The position numbers and the translations under genes are program-made. This document shows, in pieces, positions 12,290 to 23,975 of a stretch of DNA of 64,000 bases (positions are counted from its first letter, which is position 1; each line of letters begins with the position of its first letter). The notes below the pieces were generated by a model. That model worked only from the letters and a program-made list of their open reading frames with translations, was not told the DNA's origin and searched no databases. The DNA is from Epiperipatus broadwayi. Lineage: Eukaryota > Onychophora > Udeonychophora > Euonychophora > Peripatidae. The stretch is taken from contig JAQFVV010012441.1 in the NCBI GenBank assembly GCA_028023455.1, forward strand, positions 7,884,625 to 7,948,624, in the 5' to 3' direction.

Positions 12290-12930
12290 ATCTATCAAAA
12301 GCACTCCAACTAAGATTTAATCCTATAATTATGTTTTCACCTGTATTTAATATCAGTATGTATAGTTGTAACTTCTAATTCATGGCTATCAGTCATTATT
12401 TTTTGTCAAAAATCTATTAAACATCATCAATTTTTTTTAGTATTTATCTTCATCAATTTTTTTTAGTATTTATCTTTAGTTTTCCTTTTACTTCTATTTG
12501 ATAACTCTTGCAACATTTCTGAAGCTCTGGAATGTTAATGCAATCAAAATCTATATGACTTAAGTAAAGTCCATTTATTTTCGTTATCTTAGTTCCAAAT
12601 TTTAATTTATAAAATGTTTCTGTAAAATTGCTGAAATAAGCTTTAGGAGAAATGGAATCATCTTGTCATATTCCCTTACTAATGTCAATCTTATTGTCAT
12701 CATGTAACCTAATCATTTCTGTTGAGTTTGGATAAATGTGTTTCAAATGTGATATCCTATTGTATTGTCCATGGTATAATTAGGGTTTTTACGAGCTAAT
12801 TATCTCATATTCGCCAACCAAACTACGTTTGATTTGATAAATTTTCATCAGAAAATTTCAGTGAATTTTATCAAATGCAGTTATTTTTCCTGGTCACACA
12901 ACCCGCTAAATGTAACTAAAGTTGAATAAT
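12290..12930 (-). pseudogene. RTE-like LINE remnant (reverse-transcriptase part)
   Basis: The minus strand is co-linear with the RTE-like copy at 25,840-26,300. Shared blocks include the region around CAACATTT and GACTTAA/TAATTT, with the order of features conserved. No clean reading frame survives. An exact 26-bp tandem duplication containing TTTTTTTTAGTATTTATCTT lies at about 12,428-12,475. I place it as the middle of the same old element as 13,930-15,460 and 5,590-5,787. Confidence 0.45.
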
Positions 12931-13929
12931 AGAGAGAAGAGAAACAGCTTTTAATTTAGTTGAAAAGGCGCCAGGATTCTATGTAAGTATCCACTGGCCA
13001 AACCCCACCTATTTAGTCGCGATAAAATTACTTGGAATATCCGGAGGATTGTGTTTTTAAGTACAGCATCAGCAATTTATTTAATCAAATTATAATAAGG
13101 GGTAATTTTAAATGAACTTAGATAACTAATAATCAACAACTAAATATCAACATAAGTTATACTTAAATTTATTGAAATCTAATGAAATGTTTAATATTTT
13201 TGAGAGAATAAAATATAAGAGAAAATAAATAGGGATTAAAACTACTGCTAAGATTTTATTTTAATGGATATGACTCAAGCCAACAGTTTATCGCATTTAA
13301 GAGTTCAAGAGAAAGTGATCACTGATATTGAATTAACAGTTTCTTACTGGTAAGTTTAACTGTTCACGTATAACATTATAGAATTTACCATGCATAGATT
13401 TATCTTGGGAAGGATCTGCTGTTCACTATTCTTGCAGTCTATAAGCACTCCATAGTTTCCGATTTAGTAGGATATGGCTTCACTTGTGGTAATTTATGAC
13501 ATCAGGTAAAAGCAACACGACAAATGAACTTCTACTCGCACATCTTAGTATGATTTAACATGGTGAGAGTAGTTTAACACGCTGTTCATAATTTCTTCAA
13601 TGCTTAATATTTTTTTAACTGTTTTATTTCAAAAACAAATATCTAAGAACTCTGATGCATGATGTGTTTTTCTTTTTATAGTCCTCATTTTTTTAGTCTC
13701 TCTATGCTACCCCTGTTGACACCTGTTAATTTAGACCAAATTTAATGTTATTTAGCTCACAAAGTTTTCCTTTGGGGGGGGGGGTCACCATCTTTAATTA
13801 CCGAAGGAATACTACAATTTTATTTTACATACTGCTAATGGCTTCATGATAAAGGTTTGTTTTATCTTTGCAAAAATACAAAGTAGTTTCCCTTTTTGTT
13901 TTTATTATATTCTTTATATCCTTTCTCTC
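12931..13929. other. Unassigned stretch between two RTE-like segments
   Basis: No coding similarity or repeat arms seen. It contains a run of ten G residues near 13,775 and slightly more GC near 12,960-13,050 than its surroundings. Its position between two parts of one decayed LINE suggests an insertion, but I find no ends. Confidence 0.35.
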
Positions 13930-15460
13930 TATTCAACTTCTTTTAACATACACACAAAAAAATCTGTATAACCATGTTGTCTAAACTAAATCAATCAGAT
14001 TTTTAACTAAAAATATTCTCTTTTTAGGAATTTAGTAATTTAACTTCTAAATTACCAATGCAACTTGTACTAAAATAAAATACGAACACTATATTTGGGT
14101 CATGATGTTCCACAGCTTTAATCACCCGCAAAATTTTATAGAGTCAAATACCATTTAATCTATGAATTCAAAGGAAAATGTTACCTCATATTCTTTGATA
14201 CTCTCTATGATTCTTTTTAAATACTTGAATGTGATCAACAGTTCTAAAACCATTTTTAAATCAAACTTATTCTTTTAGTTGTTTTCAGTTCAAAACTGTC
14301 TATAGATAAATTGCAACATTCTTACCAATCATTTTGTGTAGATTTGATAGAAAACTGTTTTGTCTGTAATTTTATTCTTTCCTTTTTATATTTTTTAAAT
14401 ATGATTATCACTATTGCATGTTTCCAATCATCTGCTATATCTTTATCATTTAGATATTTAATGTGTAACTAAAAACAATTTCTCATTTTTAAAATAATAT
14501 CTAATAATTTCAACCTTTCCTGAAGTTTTTTGTTTGCAAATTTAATTGCATGCCTCAGTTCTTCATTTAAAATATTTCAAATTTCAGAAGATGTAATTGC
14601 AAGATCTCCTTTTTTTTACTTTACTATAATTTAGTTTTTTTGTAGAATTTTTCCATTTAGTACATAATATCCCTCTTTTTATTAATAATGGCATCTTTTT
14701 ATCTTATTGCTGGAGCAATTTTTCTTTTAATATAAAGATTTTTATTTTATTTTTGAGACTTTTGTTCTCTTCTAAAGCTTTTTTTAACATTTTATTATTA
14801 TTGTACGTTATTCTTATCTCTTTTTCATATCATTTTTCAGAATTTCAAATATTTACTTTTTACATGTCATGTGATTATTTTTGCTTACTGTAATAGAAAC
14901 CAGCAGTCTTATCTCTGTATTATTTTAATGCCGTCTAATTAGCAATTTGAATAATTAGTGGTCTACTAGATAGTAGTATAATTCAGATTCTGGTTCAATC
15001 TGTAAAACTGATTATTTAAGCTTACAATAGATATTGCTAGAAAAAAGGGTGCTCTTATATATATTTAGTTTTTCTAAATAGGTCATTTTAAAAGACTTCC
15101 ATATTATTTAATTCATCAGAAAATGTAGTGGCTAATTGCTGAATTTTTTGTATCAGCTGCCTGTGTTTGCAGTTCTTAGTAGAGTAGCAGTTTTCTTCTT
15201 GTTGCTATCAAAGGTTATTTCATGTTTTGCAATGTAAATTTATTGGAATGCTTAACCTTATCTTTGCATTCAAATGTATTTAATATCTCACTAATTTATT
15301 TCTTCCATTGTTTAATCTATTAAGCACATTACAATTTTGAAATACATACTTTACATTGCTCATTATATACCACAATTCTATTAGGTATTCATTTGAATGA
15401 TTCTATGTCCCCTTCTGCTTTGACTTTTACTTAAAAAAAAGAATTCATAAATTTGCAGGT
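13930..15460 (-). pseudogene. RTE-like LINE remnant (upstream part of the reverse transcriptase)
   Basis: The minus-strand translation keeps IADDWKHAIVIIIFKKYKKE near 14,395-14,455. This corresponds to the 'peeWkkaiivPiyKKkgd' block that opens the reverse transcriptase of RTE/craniofacial-protein-2-like LINEs. Upstream lies a patch like ITSSEIWNILNEELRHAIKFAN (broken by stops), matching the 'eieeAikklknGKA' block. Many stops and frame changes show an old copy. The 5' end is indefinite. Confidence 0.55.
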
Positions 15461-16913
15461 CATTTCCATAATTTGTCCTTTTCCATTTCTAGCTACATAA
15501 CTAAATATATCTCCAATCTTTTATTTTTCTACTATTTTTCAATTCTAGCATTTCATTTTTCTATAATTTTAAAATGTTATTTTGGTCTGTTTTAAAGGTG
15601 TCTGTACATTTATATAAAAATTTTTGTATTTTAATTACAATGAGAACTAAATGAAGCATAAATATGAATAGTCTACATTTATTATTTTCTATTAAGTTCA
15701 GTATTAATCTTGCTGCTCTATATTGTTTATCAACAATTTCCACAATGTTATTCTTTCAGTTTTTTATTATATTATATCCCATTCCTCTTGTACTTCAAAT
15801 TCCTGTGTTTTTATGTTAAACTACATGTCTTTTCACCTATTCTTTTATTTCAAAAATCCTTACAATGTTTCATTCAATGCTAAATAATTCTTCAAATGTA
15901 TGCAATCTTCCTTCACATAAAAATGACCTACAATTGTAGATAGCTAAATAAAAATTCATCATCAAATGGCAGGGTAAGTTAATACCCCATGTATTCTTAA
16001 CATCCTTTGCATTTTGTCCTCAATTGCTATCTTAGTTAATGACTTTATAACCTTCAGACATAAGGAAGATAATTTATATTTATCTGACTTAAATTAATCA
16101 TAACATTCATGTGAATTTATTCACACTGCATTCAAGAAACCCAAATAATGTTTCAGTAAACAACTATCAGAAACCCAAATAATGTTTCAGTAAACAACTA
16201 TCAGATAAAGGAAGATCATGGTATTTTTCTGATGTTAAATTATTCTGGCTGACACTTGTCAGTTAGCAGACCAATCCATTTTCATATATTATATAAATAA
16301 TGTGACAACAATAACAACTGCAGTTATGAAAAGTGTGGAATGAACATTAGGAATTTTCTCTATTTGGGTGTTTAAGTCTTAAAAAGAATCAATAGACCTT
16401 TTTTTAGTTACAAACTTTTTTTTTGCAGTTATTATAGTAAATTAAAGGTAATCTAGTAGGGCCTTATTTCCCATTCATTTGAAACAAACTGTAAGAAAAG
16501 CCTTTACCTTATAGTGACCCATTTAAAGGCTATTTTCTGTATGATTAATTATTTTGATGATAAAGTTTTGAAATATGAACATGGAACTGAAGAGAAAAGA
16601 TTAAGTTCGGGTAAATATGATTAAACATGTAGACATTTTTAAAAGAAATGGTGATAAAGGATATGTTTTTGAATAAATGTAGAAGCTTAAGAAGCTTTAA
16701 GTAGAATGTGTCTTCTGTAGTTATTACAAGAATTGGAAATATATTGGAAGAAAAACTAATAGATGAAAGTTAAAAAGGACAAGCATGAATTAAGAAGGTT
16801 TGTCATTGGTGAAGTTTGTATCATATTACCATTGTTTTTCTTAACTTATCAGTTCATTAAAGTCATTTGATCAACTAAGATTATTTTAGAAAACTTTACT
16901 CCATAGGGCTAAG
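15461..16913. other. AT-rich DNA, one exact tandem duplication inside
   Basis: Apart from the 34-bp duplication annotated separately, nothing is recognisable. The first few hundred bases may be further LINE 5' sequence without readable motifs. Confidence 0.4.
16135..16202. repeat. Exact 34-bp tandem duplication (two units)
   Basis: Units at 16,135-16,168 and 16,169-16,202 are identical; each begins AGAAACCCAAATAATG and ends AACAACTATC. With no mismatch the duplication is recent, or an assembly error. Confidence 0.95.
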
Positions 16914-16975
16914 AGCATCATGGTGTACTGGTAGTGTATCTAATTGAAAATTCTCTGATCTAAGTTCGCCTACAA
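16914..16975 (+). other. tRNA-like sequence (degenerate; possible SINE head)
   Basis: Box-A-like TGGTGTACTGG at 16,921-16,931 is followed 41 bases later by box-B-like AAGTTCGCCTAC, close to type I tRNA spacing. The acceptor and T stems do not pair, so this is not a working tRNA gene. It may be the RNA polymerase III promoter of an old tRNA-derived SINE. No target duplication found. Confidence 0.35.
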
Positions 16976-16985
16976 TGTGGATAAA

Positions 16986-18085
16986 ATTTAAAAGCCTTTT
17001 TAAAGTTTTAATTAGACCAGAATTTTCTTTCAGATTATCAGACTAAGGTTAATCCTGATACTCATCTAATATTATGGATACTTAGCTATTAAATAGAGAG
17101 TAAAACTAAGATAGGACCACCCAAACCTGCACTATCCAGCTGTTAACAACCTTTCTCAATCATGGTTTTTTTTTTTCCTGTGGCATTGAAATGCTGTTGG
17201 AAAGGTCTTCATGAAGTAGGTTATATAATGATTTCACCATTTTTGTATATGTTTTACGACTAATAATATTTAAATATTCATTTATCAGTTGTCTTTGGGC
17301 CACTTAAATAATCATAAGTTTGATAGCAAACATCTTTTAAATTTTATTATGAATTTGAACCTCATATCTAAGGCACGGTAAACATTTCACTAATTATTCT
17401 ACTGCAAGACTTTGTTTTAAATAAATATTTAAAATATTTTTTTTTTTTTCCTTAAGCGAACACTTGTTTTTATTTTATTTTAAATAATGTAATTAGCAGT
17501 TCTAAATATTATTTATAGAACATAATTATGATGTAAACAAACTAATTTCTAAAAACAAAGTATATTGTAAAAGCATGTTAATTTAATTAAATAAACAATA
17601 AAAATAAATAGAGTAAAATGTAAATGTGAAATATTTACTAATTCTTTTAAATTACATCCATTCGATAAACTTGAAGACAGTATTTATTAATTTTTTTTTT
17701 ACAGCAGAAGTAAAATGAAGCATTTAATACTAATTCATTCAATAGCATAAAACTTATTTTTACATTTTAACATTATATTTATTAGATAATGGATTAAAAA
17801 TTATAACATAACGAGCAAACCAGATATAGTAAATCAATCAACAATATTATTATTAGATACCACCATCGATCTTCGGGTAGTTATTTAAATAGCTTGACTA
17901 GTATGTGTTTAGTTTTTTTTTCTTTCATTGCACATTTATTTGTTGTGATGACATAATTTTTTGCATTAATATAAATATAGCATGAAGCAAAAATTTCAAA
18001 AATACTTATTAATTATAGTCTTAATTTCAATTTTGGTGCTGAATATATTCTTCAAAGGCAAACAGAAAAGTTATTCATTAGATTA
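16986..18085. other. AT-rich DNA without recognisable features
   Basis: Only homopolymer runs. A segment near 17,140-17,190 (AACCTTTCTCAATCATGG followed by a T-run) faintly recalls hAT ends but has no partner. Confidence 0.4.
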
Positions 18086-18579
18086 TTAAAACAGTGCAAG
18101 CCAGAGTAATCAATGGATTCCAGAAGGCTTGTGCATAAATCCCTATCTAGTGCCTACTCATCCAATATTCCCAAACTAATTTCTAGCTTGTGGCTTTCGT
18201 CAGAGAGGGGCCTTGAATCTGAGAGCACTGCACCTAGATCTTAGGTTCTAATGCAACCCTCCAGCAGCCAACTTTTATCTCTACTTAACTACAAAAGTAT
18301 GAGAATAAAATTGAAAACACAATATTTTCGACCCAAGCTCATAGCTTACATAGTCATATAGGTGGCTGCTGGAGGGTTGCATTAGATCCTAAGGTCTAGG
18401 TGCAGTGCTCCCAGATACAAGGCTCCCCACTGATGAAAACCACAAGCTAGAAACTAGTCGGGGGATATTGAATAAATAGGCATTAGATAGAGATTTTATG
18501 CACAAACCTTCCTGCATCCATTGATTACTCTGCTTTGCACAGAGTGGCACTACTGTATGGAGAGTTTTGCCTGTTTTAA
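18086..18579. mobile_element. Palindromic MITE-1, intermediate size
   Basis: It begins TTAAAACAG and ends CTGTTTTAA. The outer arms match each other and the longer copy at 23,128-23,778: AGAGTAATCAATGGAT, ACTCATCCAATAT, CCTCCAGCAGCC and complements. Compared with the long copy, the left terminus lacks about 30 bases after ACAG, and most of the central unique region is deleted. No coding capacity. The TTAA ends suggest piggyBac-like mobilisation (inference). Confidence 0.8.
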
Positions 18580-18891
18580 TAAGTTATGAGCAAGCATAAG
18601 AAATAGTGATAATGTGATGTTTAGTGGTTTAATTCATTAGATTATTAACTTTACTAACTTTAAATGCGATTTTGAGGTAGAGTTTCATTAAAAAAACAAA
18701 TGCCATAAAAATAATACAGCAGACCATCAAATTTACTACAAGAAATTATTCCTGCAGGAAGTTTAGTGTTTTACTGTATTGTTTATGTTTGGTTATTAAA
18801 GAGGATGCTGTGCACTGAAATGCTAACAACATTAATTAATTAGAAATTAATGACTATTTTTAAAATTTTTGCCTCATGCAAGAAATATTTA
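18580..18891. other. Spacer between two MITE-1 copies
   Basis: Ordinary AT-rich DNA. The segment just after the first copy (GTGATGTTTAGTGGTTTAATTCATTAG) resembles sequence after the 61.6-kb remnant (from about 61,790) and, more weakly, after the second copy (19,195). The family may therefore extend beyond the palindrome, or its copies may share flanks. Confidence 0.45.
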
Positions 18892-19159
18892 TTAAAACAG
18901 GCAAAACTCACTATATATATTGCCACACAGCAAGCTAGACTAATCAATGGATGTCAGAAGGCTTGCACATAAAATTCCCATCTAGTGCCTACTCATCCAA
19001 TATCCCCAGACTAGTTTCTGGCTTATGGCCTTAGTCAGTCTGGGGATATTGGATGAGTAGGCACTAGATGGGGATTTTATGCACAAGCTTTCTGGCATCC
19101 ATTGATTACTCTAGCTTGCTGTGTGTGGCAATATATATAGTGAGTTTTGCCTGTTTTAA
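18892..19159. mobile_element. Palindromic MITE-1, short near-perfect hairpin form
   Basis: 268 bases from TTAAAACAGGC to GCCTGTTTTAA, consisting almost entirely of two arms of about 130 bases with high identity, meeting near 19,030. It contains only the outer part of the arms of the 651-bp copy. Its single-stranded form would fold into one long hairpin. Confidence 0.9.
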
Positions 19160-19802
19160 CAACAGTTATACATAAGCATAATAGAAAATAGTCATGTGGT
19201 GTTTATTGGCTTAAAAGAAACATTTATATTAACACAAAAAATTATTACAATTTTATTTACAGTTTAATTTACAATATTGTGTGATTATATTGATCTTTCA
19301 TTTTATTCTGTTTTTTTTCTCAATTCTTTGACAATAAACTTTTCATAGCATTGTCCAGTTTTCTATTGAATTAAATTTTCTTTATAATATGATGAATAAG
19401 ACAATTTAATCTTATCATTTGGATTTTAAATGATTGTCCAAGTCTAATCTGATTGAGTATTCAGTTTTTTGTACTTTCTCTGGTCTTAAGAAGTCTTCAC
19501 CAGCACCCTAACTTAGAAAAATCAATAATTTTATCAATTATTATTTATTGTTGAATATTCACATTCTTAATATCACAGAAAAAAACATATTGTTAATTTA
19601 AACATACAATCTTATCCATTTTTCTTAATGAACAATCTTCTACAAAATCATTAAAACATATTTTTTCCACCACATGCATTGGATTAAATGAGTCACACCA
19701 GGTAACCTAGTCATTACTCTGAATACCTTTAGGCATTTGCTCTTAAAATAAATTGCATGCCTACAAATTATAAGCATTACTTTTTTTCAAATTATAAACT
19801 TT
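19160..19802. other. AT-rich DNA without recognisable features
   Basis: No motif or repeat seen. Confidence 0.45.
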
Positions 19803-19938
19803 AAATATTTTAGATAATGTCAAGCGTTGGTGGTCAAGAGGTCAAAACAGCTAGCTGCCTTACAAGTAGTTGTCTCGGGTTAGCGGGTTCACTTCTCAGC
19901 CGATGCTATGACACATGAGAAAAAATATTTTAGATAAT
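19803..19938 (+). mobile_element. tRNA-derived retrosequence with 16-bp target duplications
   Basis: An insert of 104 bases (19,819-19,922) is flanked by an exact 16-bp direct repeat AAATATTTTAGATAAT at 19,803-19,818 and 19,923-19,938. The insert is a tRNA-like sequence plus about 15 bases ending in a short A-run. A long exact duplication with an A-rich 3' end is the mark of LINE-driven retrotransposition. It could be a retroposed tRNA or a very short tRNA-only SINE. Confidence 0.85.
19824..19907 (+). pseudogene. tRNA-like sequence, type II (Leu/Ser-like) fold
   Basis: Acceptor GCGTTGG pairs with CCGATGC (7 pairs, two G-U). Box A TGGTCAAGAGG at 19,831 and box B GGTTCACTTCT at 19,886 are well placed. 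The anticodon arm GCTGC-CTTACAA-GTAGT gives a 7-base loop with T33 and anticodon TAC. The T loop and 3' acceptor strand are exactly adjacent as in a tRNA. A long variable region recalls Leu/Ser tRNAs, although TAC would read valine codons. The D stem and half of the T stem do not pair, so it is probably not functional. Confidence 0.6.
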
Positions 19939-21460
19939 AACATAACTGACAAATAAACTCATGTTTTAAATCTTATGTGGCCAAGTTTCATATCTGAAAT
20001 GAGGCTAAAGGCTCAATTAAAATTATATACATATAAATAAAGTACAAACCAAATTATGTGTATGTACAACTGCTATCTTTTATATTTCAACCAGAAGACT
20101 TGTTTTCATCAGAAAGAAATACAGGGTATTTATGTATTAGATCTGCAACATATTAGACCTACTACACCTTTTCACATTTGTATCAATCCGCTGATAACTT
20201 TTTAATCTTGTGATCTGACCAAATAACGTATACACTTGGATCTTGTACAAACTTAAAATGATAAATATGTGCAAACAGACCATGATATTTTTACAAGACT
20301 TACAAACTTATCAGCAGTCTGAATATTATATATATATAGAGAGAGATTTTTCAAATATAATTAGTATTTAATATATTTATTATTAAAATAAATTTTTAAC
20401 ATAACTAATAGAACAAAATTGTAAAAATCATAAATTTATTTGAGGTGGGGGGGGGGGGAGTAAGAATTACTCTTTGTTTTAGTAAGAATGTTTTTTTTTT
20501 CTCTTTTACGACTAATATAAGTTTAAATTTATCTAAAACATCGTATAAGTATAAAAATGAATGTATTTTATATGCATTAAATAAAATATCTTTCAAATAA
20601 TTGAAAACCATATAAAAATAAAAATTATCTCTGTAACCATTTCTGCTTTATAACTAAAATATGAATATGTGCCATTTTGAGAATACTAAATCTTTTATTT
20701 TATTTTTAAACTATAGAACTTTACATTTTCTTGATAACTCCTGCCATTTTGACAATATATGTATATATTTTTTATTATTCATTTGAAAGTATTTATCATA
20801 AGATTATAATAAAAACTGGGGCATACAAACTATTCAAATGCTGATTGAAGTATCTTATCCTGACAAGATTAATCTGAAATAGTAATCAGTGATAAAATGG
20901 AATTTTCCATGAAAGGGTTAAAAAATGACTGTCAGTACAGTATTTATTTTTTTAATTTCATTAATGTATAGAATGCGTAATATTTGTTGTTTGGAAAAAA
21001 TGATGCTTATAATTTGTAGATATAAAAAAGAGTTTGACACATCCAATTTTTTATAAGTATATTTCTGTATCTAAAAATTTTTATACATTTTTTTTTCTTC
21101 AACATTTATCAGTGAATCTTTTGGCTAATGAATACTTTCTCGTTGATTGTTTCAAGAAAGCAAAAACTGGCAGTAAGATTTTTGTCTTTACTATTAATTT
21201 AATATGTTGCAATCTCTGTATAATTACTCTTTTTTTTTAGTTTTATCTTTCCTAATAAGTGTTTTAGTTTCAACCATTTTCAGCTTTATGTGTGAATCTG
21301 TCTTGATTTTTGATGCTTCTTTTACCAATCTTTAACATTTTATCCACTATGTGTTGCTTATTTCATATACAAATTGAATATGTAGAATAATGTGTAGATT
21401 TTTCTAGCTTTGTTTTTTTAATTGGAAACAATATTTTTTTCATAACCTATTTTAATACAG
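19939..21460. other. AT-rich DNA without recognisable features
   Basis: It includes a long G-run near 20,447-20,458 and a (TA)n/GA stretch near 20,325-20,345. No coding similarity seen. Confidence 0.4.
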
Positions 21461-21461
21461 A

Positions 21462-21640
21462 TTGTCTTTATATAAAGATTTCTTATATTTAATTAATAGT
21501 GTATTTGGTGCCTTATTTTTGAATGTACATTTTTTTTATCTGAAGCAATGCTTATTGAAGTCAACAAGGCATATCCTGACTTCTTTTTTGTTATTTCTAT
21601 TCTTTGGCATTATTCACAGTTTGATGTCTTATGTTTTTCT
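21462..21640 (-). pseudogene. Possible reverse-transcriptase fragment (weak)
   Basis: The minus strand reads VRICLVDFNKHCFR near 21,560, which resembles motif A of RTE-like reverse transcriptases (vDyeKAFDrV), followed by lysine-rich sequence. No other RT block is readable around it, so this may be chance. Confidence 0.25.
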
Positions 21641-22197
21641 AATTTTCTCATACCAACTGGCACATGTGACTGTTTTCTTTTTAGTCTTGATCTGTTTTAA
21701 ACAGTTTTCAGTTAAAGTAGCTTATGTTCAATAGCCCCAATATTACACAGAGGCTAAACTCTTCTGTTTTTAATATAGGAATATATATATTTTTTCTATG
21801 TGTAAACCTTTGAGTAGTTTTCCAGATCAACTGAGTTAATTTACTCGGCACTTATATTGATTGTTTTTCACTTTTTGGTTAAAAAAAAAAAGATACCATG
21901 TTATTAATTTCTGTGATCTTAGTTATCAAAGTTACTCCAATCTCATCTTTCTTTATATGCCTCTAACTTCTTCAAAAATTTTCCAGCTAATTGTAGCTAT
22001 TCTATATATTCTTTCCCTGTCTGATATTTTGCCACTTTGGTTATTATTTAGTCATAACTATTTTTAGCAGTAACAGTTTCAGTAGTTGGGGACTTGTTAA
22101 ATATAGTAATTTTGAGAAAATAGTTTTAATTATGTTACTGTTTTTTTTAATAGATAATTTAGATGCTTACATAAACATTATTTAAACACTTAGTAAT
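21641..22197. other. AT-rich DNA without recognisable features
   Basis: Nothing recognisable between two weak reverse-transcriptase-like patches. Confidence 0.35.
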
Positions 22198-22482
22198 TTA
22201 AATGGAATAATTATAAAATGTGATGACATTTTTAACTGTGCTAAGTTGCCTTATTGATATATTTAACATACAATATGAGCAGTGCGTCTTTTGGAAATCC
22301 TCTAAAATATTTAAAACAATGAGAATGTTACTGATGCTTGTAATTGTTATTAAAAGATCATCTATGAAAGATATAGAATGAACTATTAAAGTAAGAAGAG
22401 ATCTGTCACTTTTCCCAATTAATTTATTGAATGGATCCATGCAGATTTCATATGTAAGTGATGTGAGCTTTACTAAAAGCAT
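22198..22482 (-). pseudogene. 94-codon open frame with a reverse-transcriptase-like DD motif (weak)
   Basis: The frame contains ISFIDDLLITITS followed by NILEDFQKTHC and LNIS. The spacing recalls the 'YaDDlvl...L..f......lN..KT' catalytic region of non-LTR reverse transcriptases. Motifs A and B are not found upstream on this strand. It could be an isolated LINE fragment or coincidence. Confidence 0.25.
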
Positions 22483-22934
22483 CTGTGTAAACTCCTTAGT
22501 ACAAATACTGCTGTGTTTTCAAAGTCTTGAAAAATTTCACATTACTCAAAGCCTTTATTTACTGTTATTAATACCTTCTTTATCTTAGTTAATATTACTA
22601 ATAGAATAGCTATTGCTATCATTTGAATGATTAATATATCAGGGATGAAAATTCACACAGATCTTTTTTTGGGCCTTTTTACCTTGTGGAAAAAGAGATT
22701 ACTAAATAGAATTGCATAATTATGCAGGCATTTGCTGAATGAATTTCTGTCCCAAGTTCAGTTTCAAAGTGATTTATTATTGATTGCACTGCTATGAATG
22801 ACTTAGTCTTCATTGTTTCCTTAATGATGATAACTTTTGTAAGTGGAGAATAAGAAAATGATATAAAAATCAGAATTCATGTGCTTGCAGCTATTGCAAA
22901 TGGAAAGATGATTGCACAAGTACTCAGTTTCATT
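22483..22934. other. AT-rich DNA without recognisable features
   Basis: Nothing recognisable. Confidence 0.4.
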
Positions 22935-23975
22935 ATTAGATTTAGTATTATGAAGATTTGAGTTCAGAATTTCAAGCTCCATTACAACTATATTATCCAT
23001 CTTATACAACTGATGCACATAACCACATACATGCGAAAAAAGGTAAATAATCTCCAATATATGTATTTCATGTGGAATCAGTAAACATCATATGATCACC
23101 ATTTCTTATGCTTGCTCATAATTGCTATTAAAACAGGCAAAACTCTCCATACAGTAGTGTCACTCAGTGCAAGCCAGAGTAATCAATGGATGCCAGAAGG
23201 TTTGTGCATAAAATCCCTATCTAATGCCTACTCATCCAATATCCCCAGATTAGTTTCTAGCTTGTGGATTTTTTCAGTGAGGAGTTTTGGATCTGAGAGC
23301 ACTGCACCTAGATTTTAGGATTTAATGCAACCCTCCAGCAGCCTATCTCTACTTAACTAAAAAACTATGAGAATAAAATTTGAAAACACAATATTTTCAA
23401 TCCACGCTCATTAGCTTATATAGTCATATAAGTTTGAACTCAGTTCAGTACCCATATATTTTGGTGTCTTTGGTTCTTTAATAACCATAGCCACCACTAT
23501 CCTATTAGGCAGGATTGGTGTATTTTATTCTCATAGTTTTGTAGTTAAGTAGAGATAAAAGGTGGCTGCTGGAAGATTGCATTAGATCCTAAGATTAGGT
23601 GCAGTGCTCTCAGGTCCAAAGCTCCTCACTTACGAAAGCCACAAGGTAGAAACTAGTCTGGGGATATTGGATGAGTAGGCAGTAGATAAGGATTTTATGC
23701 ACAAGCCATCTGGCATCCATTGATTACTCTGGCTTGACTGAGTGGCACTACTGTATGGAGAGTTTTGCCTGGTTTTATTTCACGTGAACCAGCACTCAGC
23801 ACTGATTGTATACATGTGTGGGAGTGGTGATCTGGACCAACTGACGAGTGCTGTTTCCACATGAAATACTATATTGGAGGGTTTTTTTTTTTTTTTCATG
23901 TGTGGTCAGGTATGTCAGTTGTATAAGATGGAAAGCATAGCTATAGGGGATTGAAAGTGGATTCAAGTCTTTATA
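22935..23975. mobile_element. Palindromic family 2 copy, split by a MITE-1 insertion
   Basis: The left half (22,935-23,127) has the family order TTTGAGTTCAGA, TTCAAGCTCC, TCTTATACAACTGATGCACA, AATCTCCAATATA, TTTCATGTGGAA. The right half (23,779-23,975) has the complementary order CCAGCACTC, GGTGATCTGGACCAACTGA, GAGTGCTG, TGTGGTCAGGTATG, GTTGTATAAGATGG. MITE-1 (23,128-23,778) lies between them near the palindrome centre, so family 2 was there first. Confidence 0.75.
23128..23778. mobile_element. Palindromic MITE-1, longest copy
   Basis: 651 bases. It starts TTAAAACAGGCAAAACTCTC; the right end reads GAGAGTTTTGCCTGGTTTTAT, so one TTAA has mutated. Arms of about 245 bases (to 23,375 and from 23,530) enclose about 155 bases of unique sequence that includes TTGGTGTCTTTGGTTCTT. 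No open frame of note. This copy serves as reference for the shorter variants at 18.1 and 18.9 kb and the remnant at 61.6 kb. Confidence 0.85.

Noticed and set aside
17140-17200. hAT-end-like AACCTTTCTCAATCATGG with T-run
   Set aside because: No partner end, target duplication or transposase nearby.
18420-18470. CTGATGA...GAAAC in MITE-1, reminiscent of a hammerhead ribozyme core
   Set aside because: No stem II can form between the two core blocks and the motif is not conserved in the other copies.
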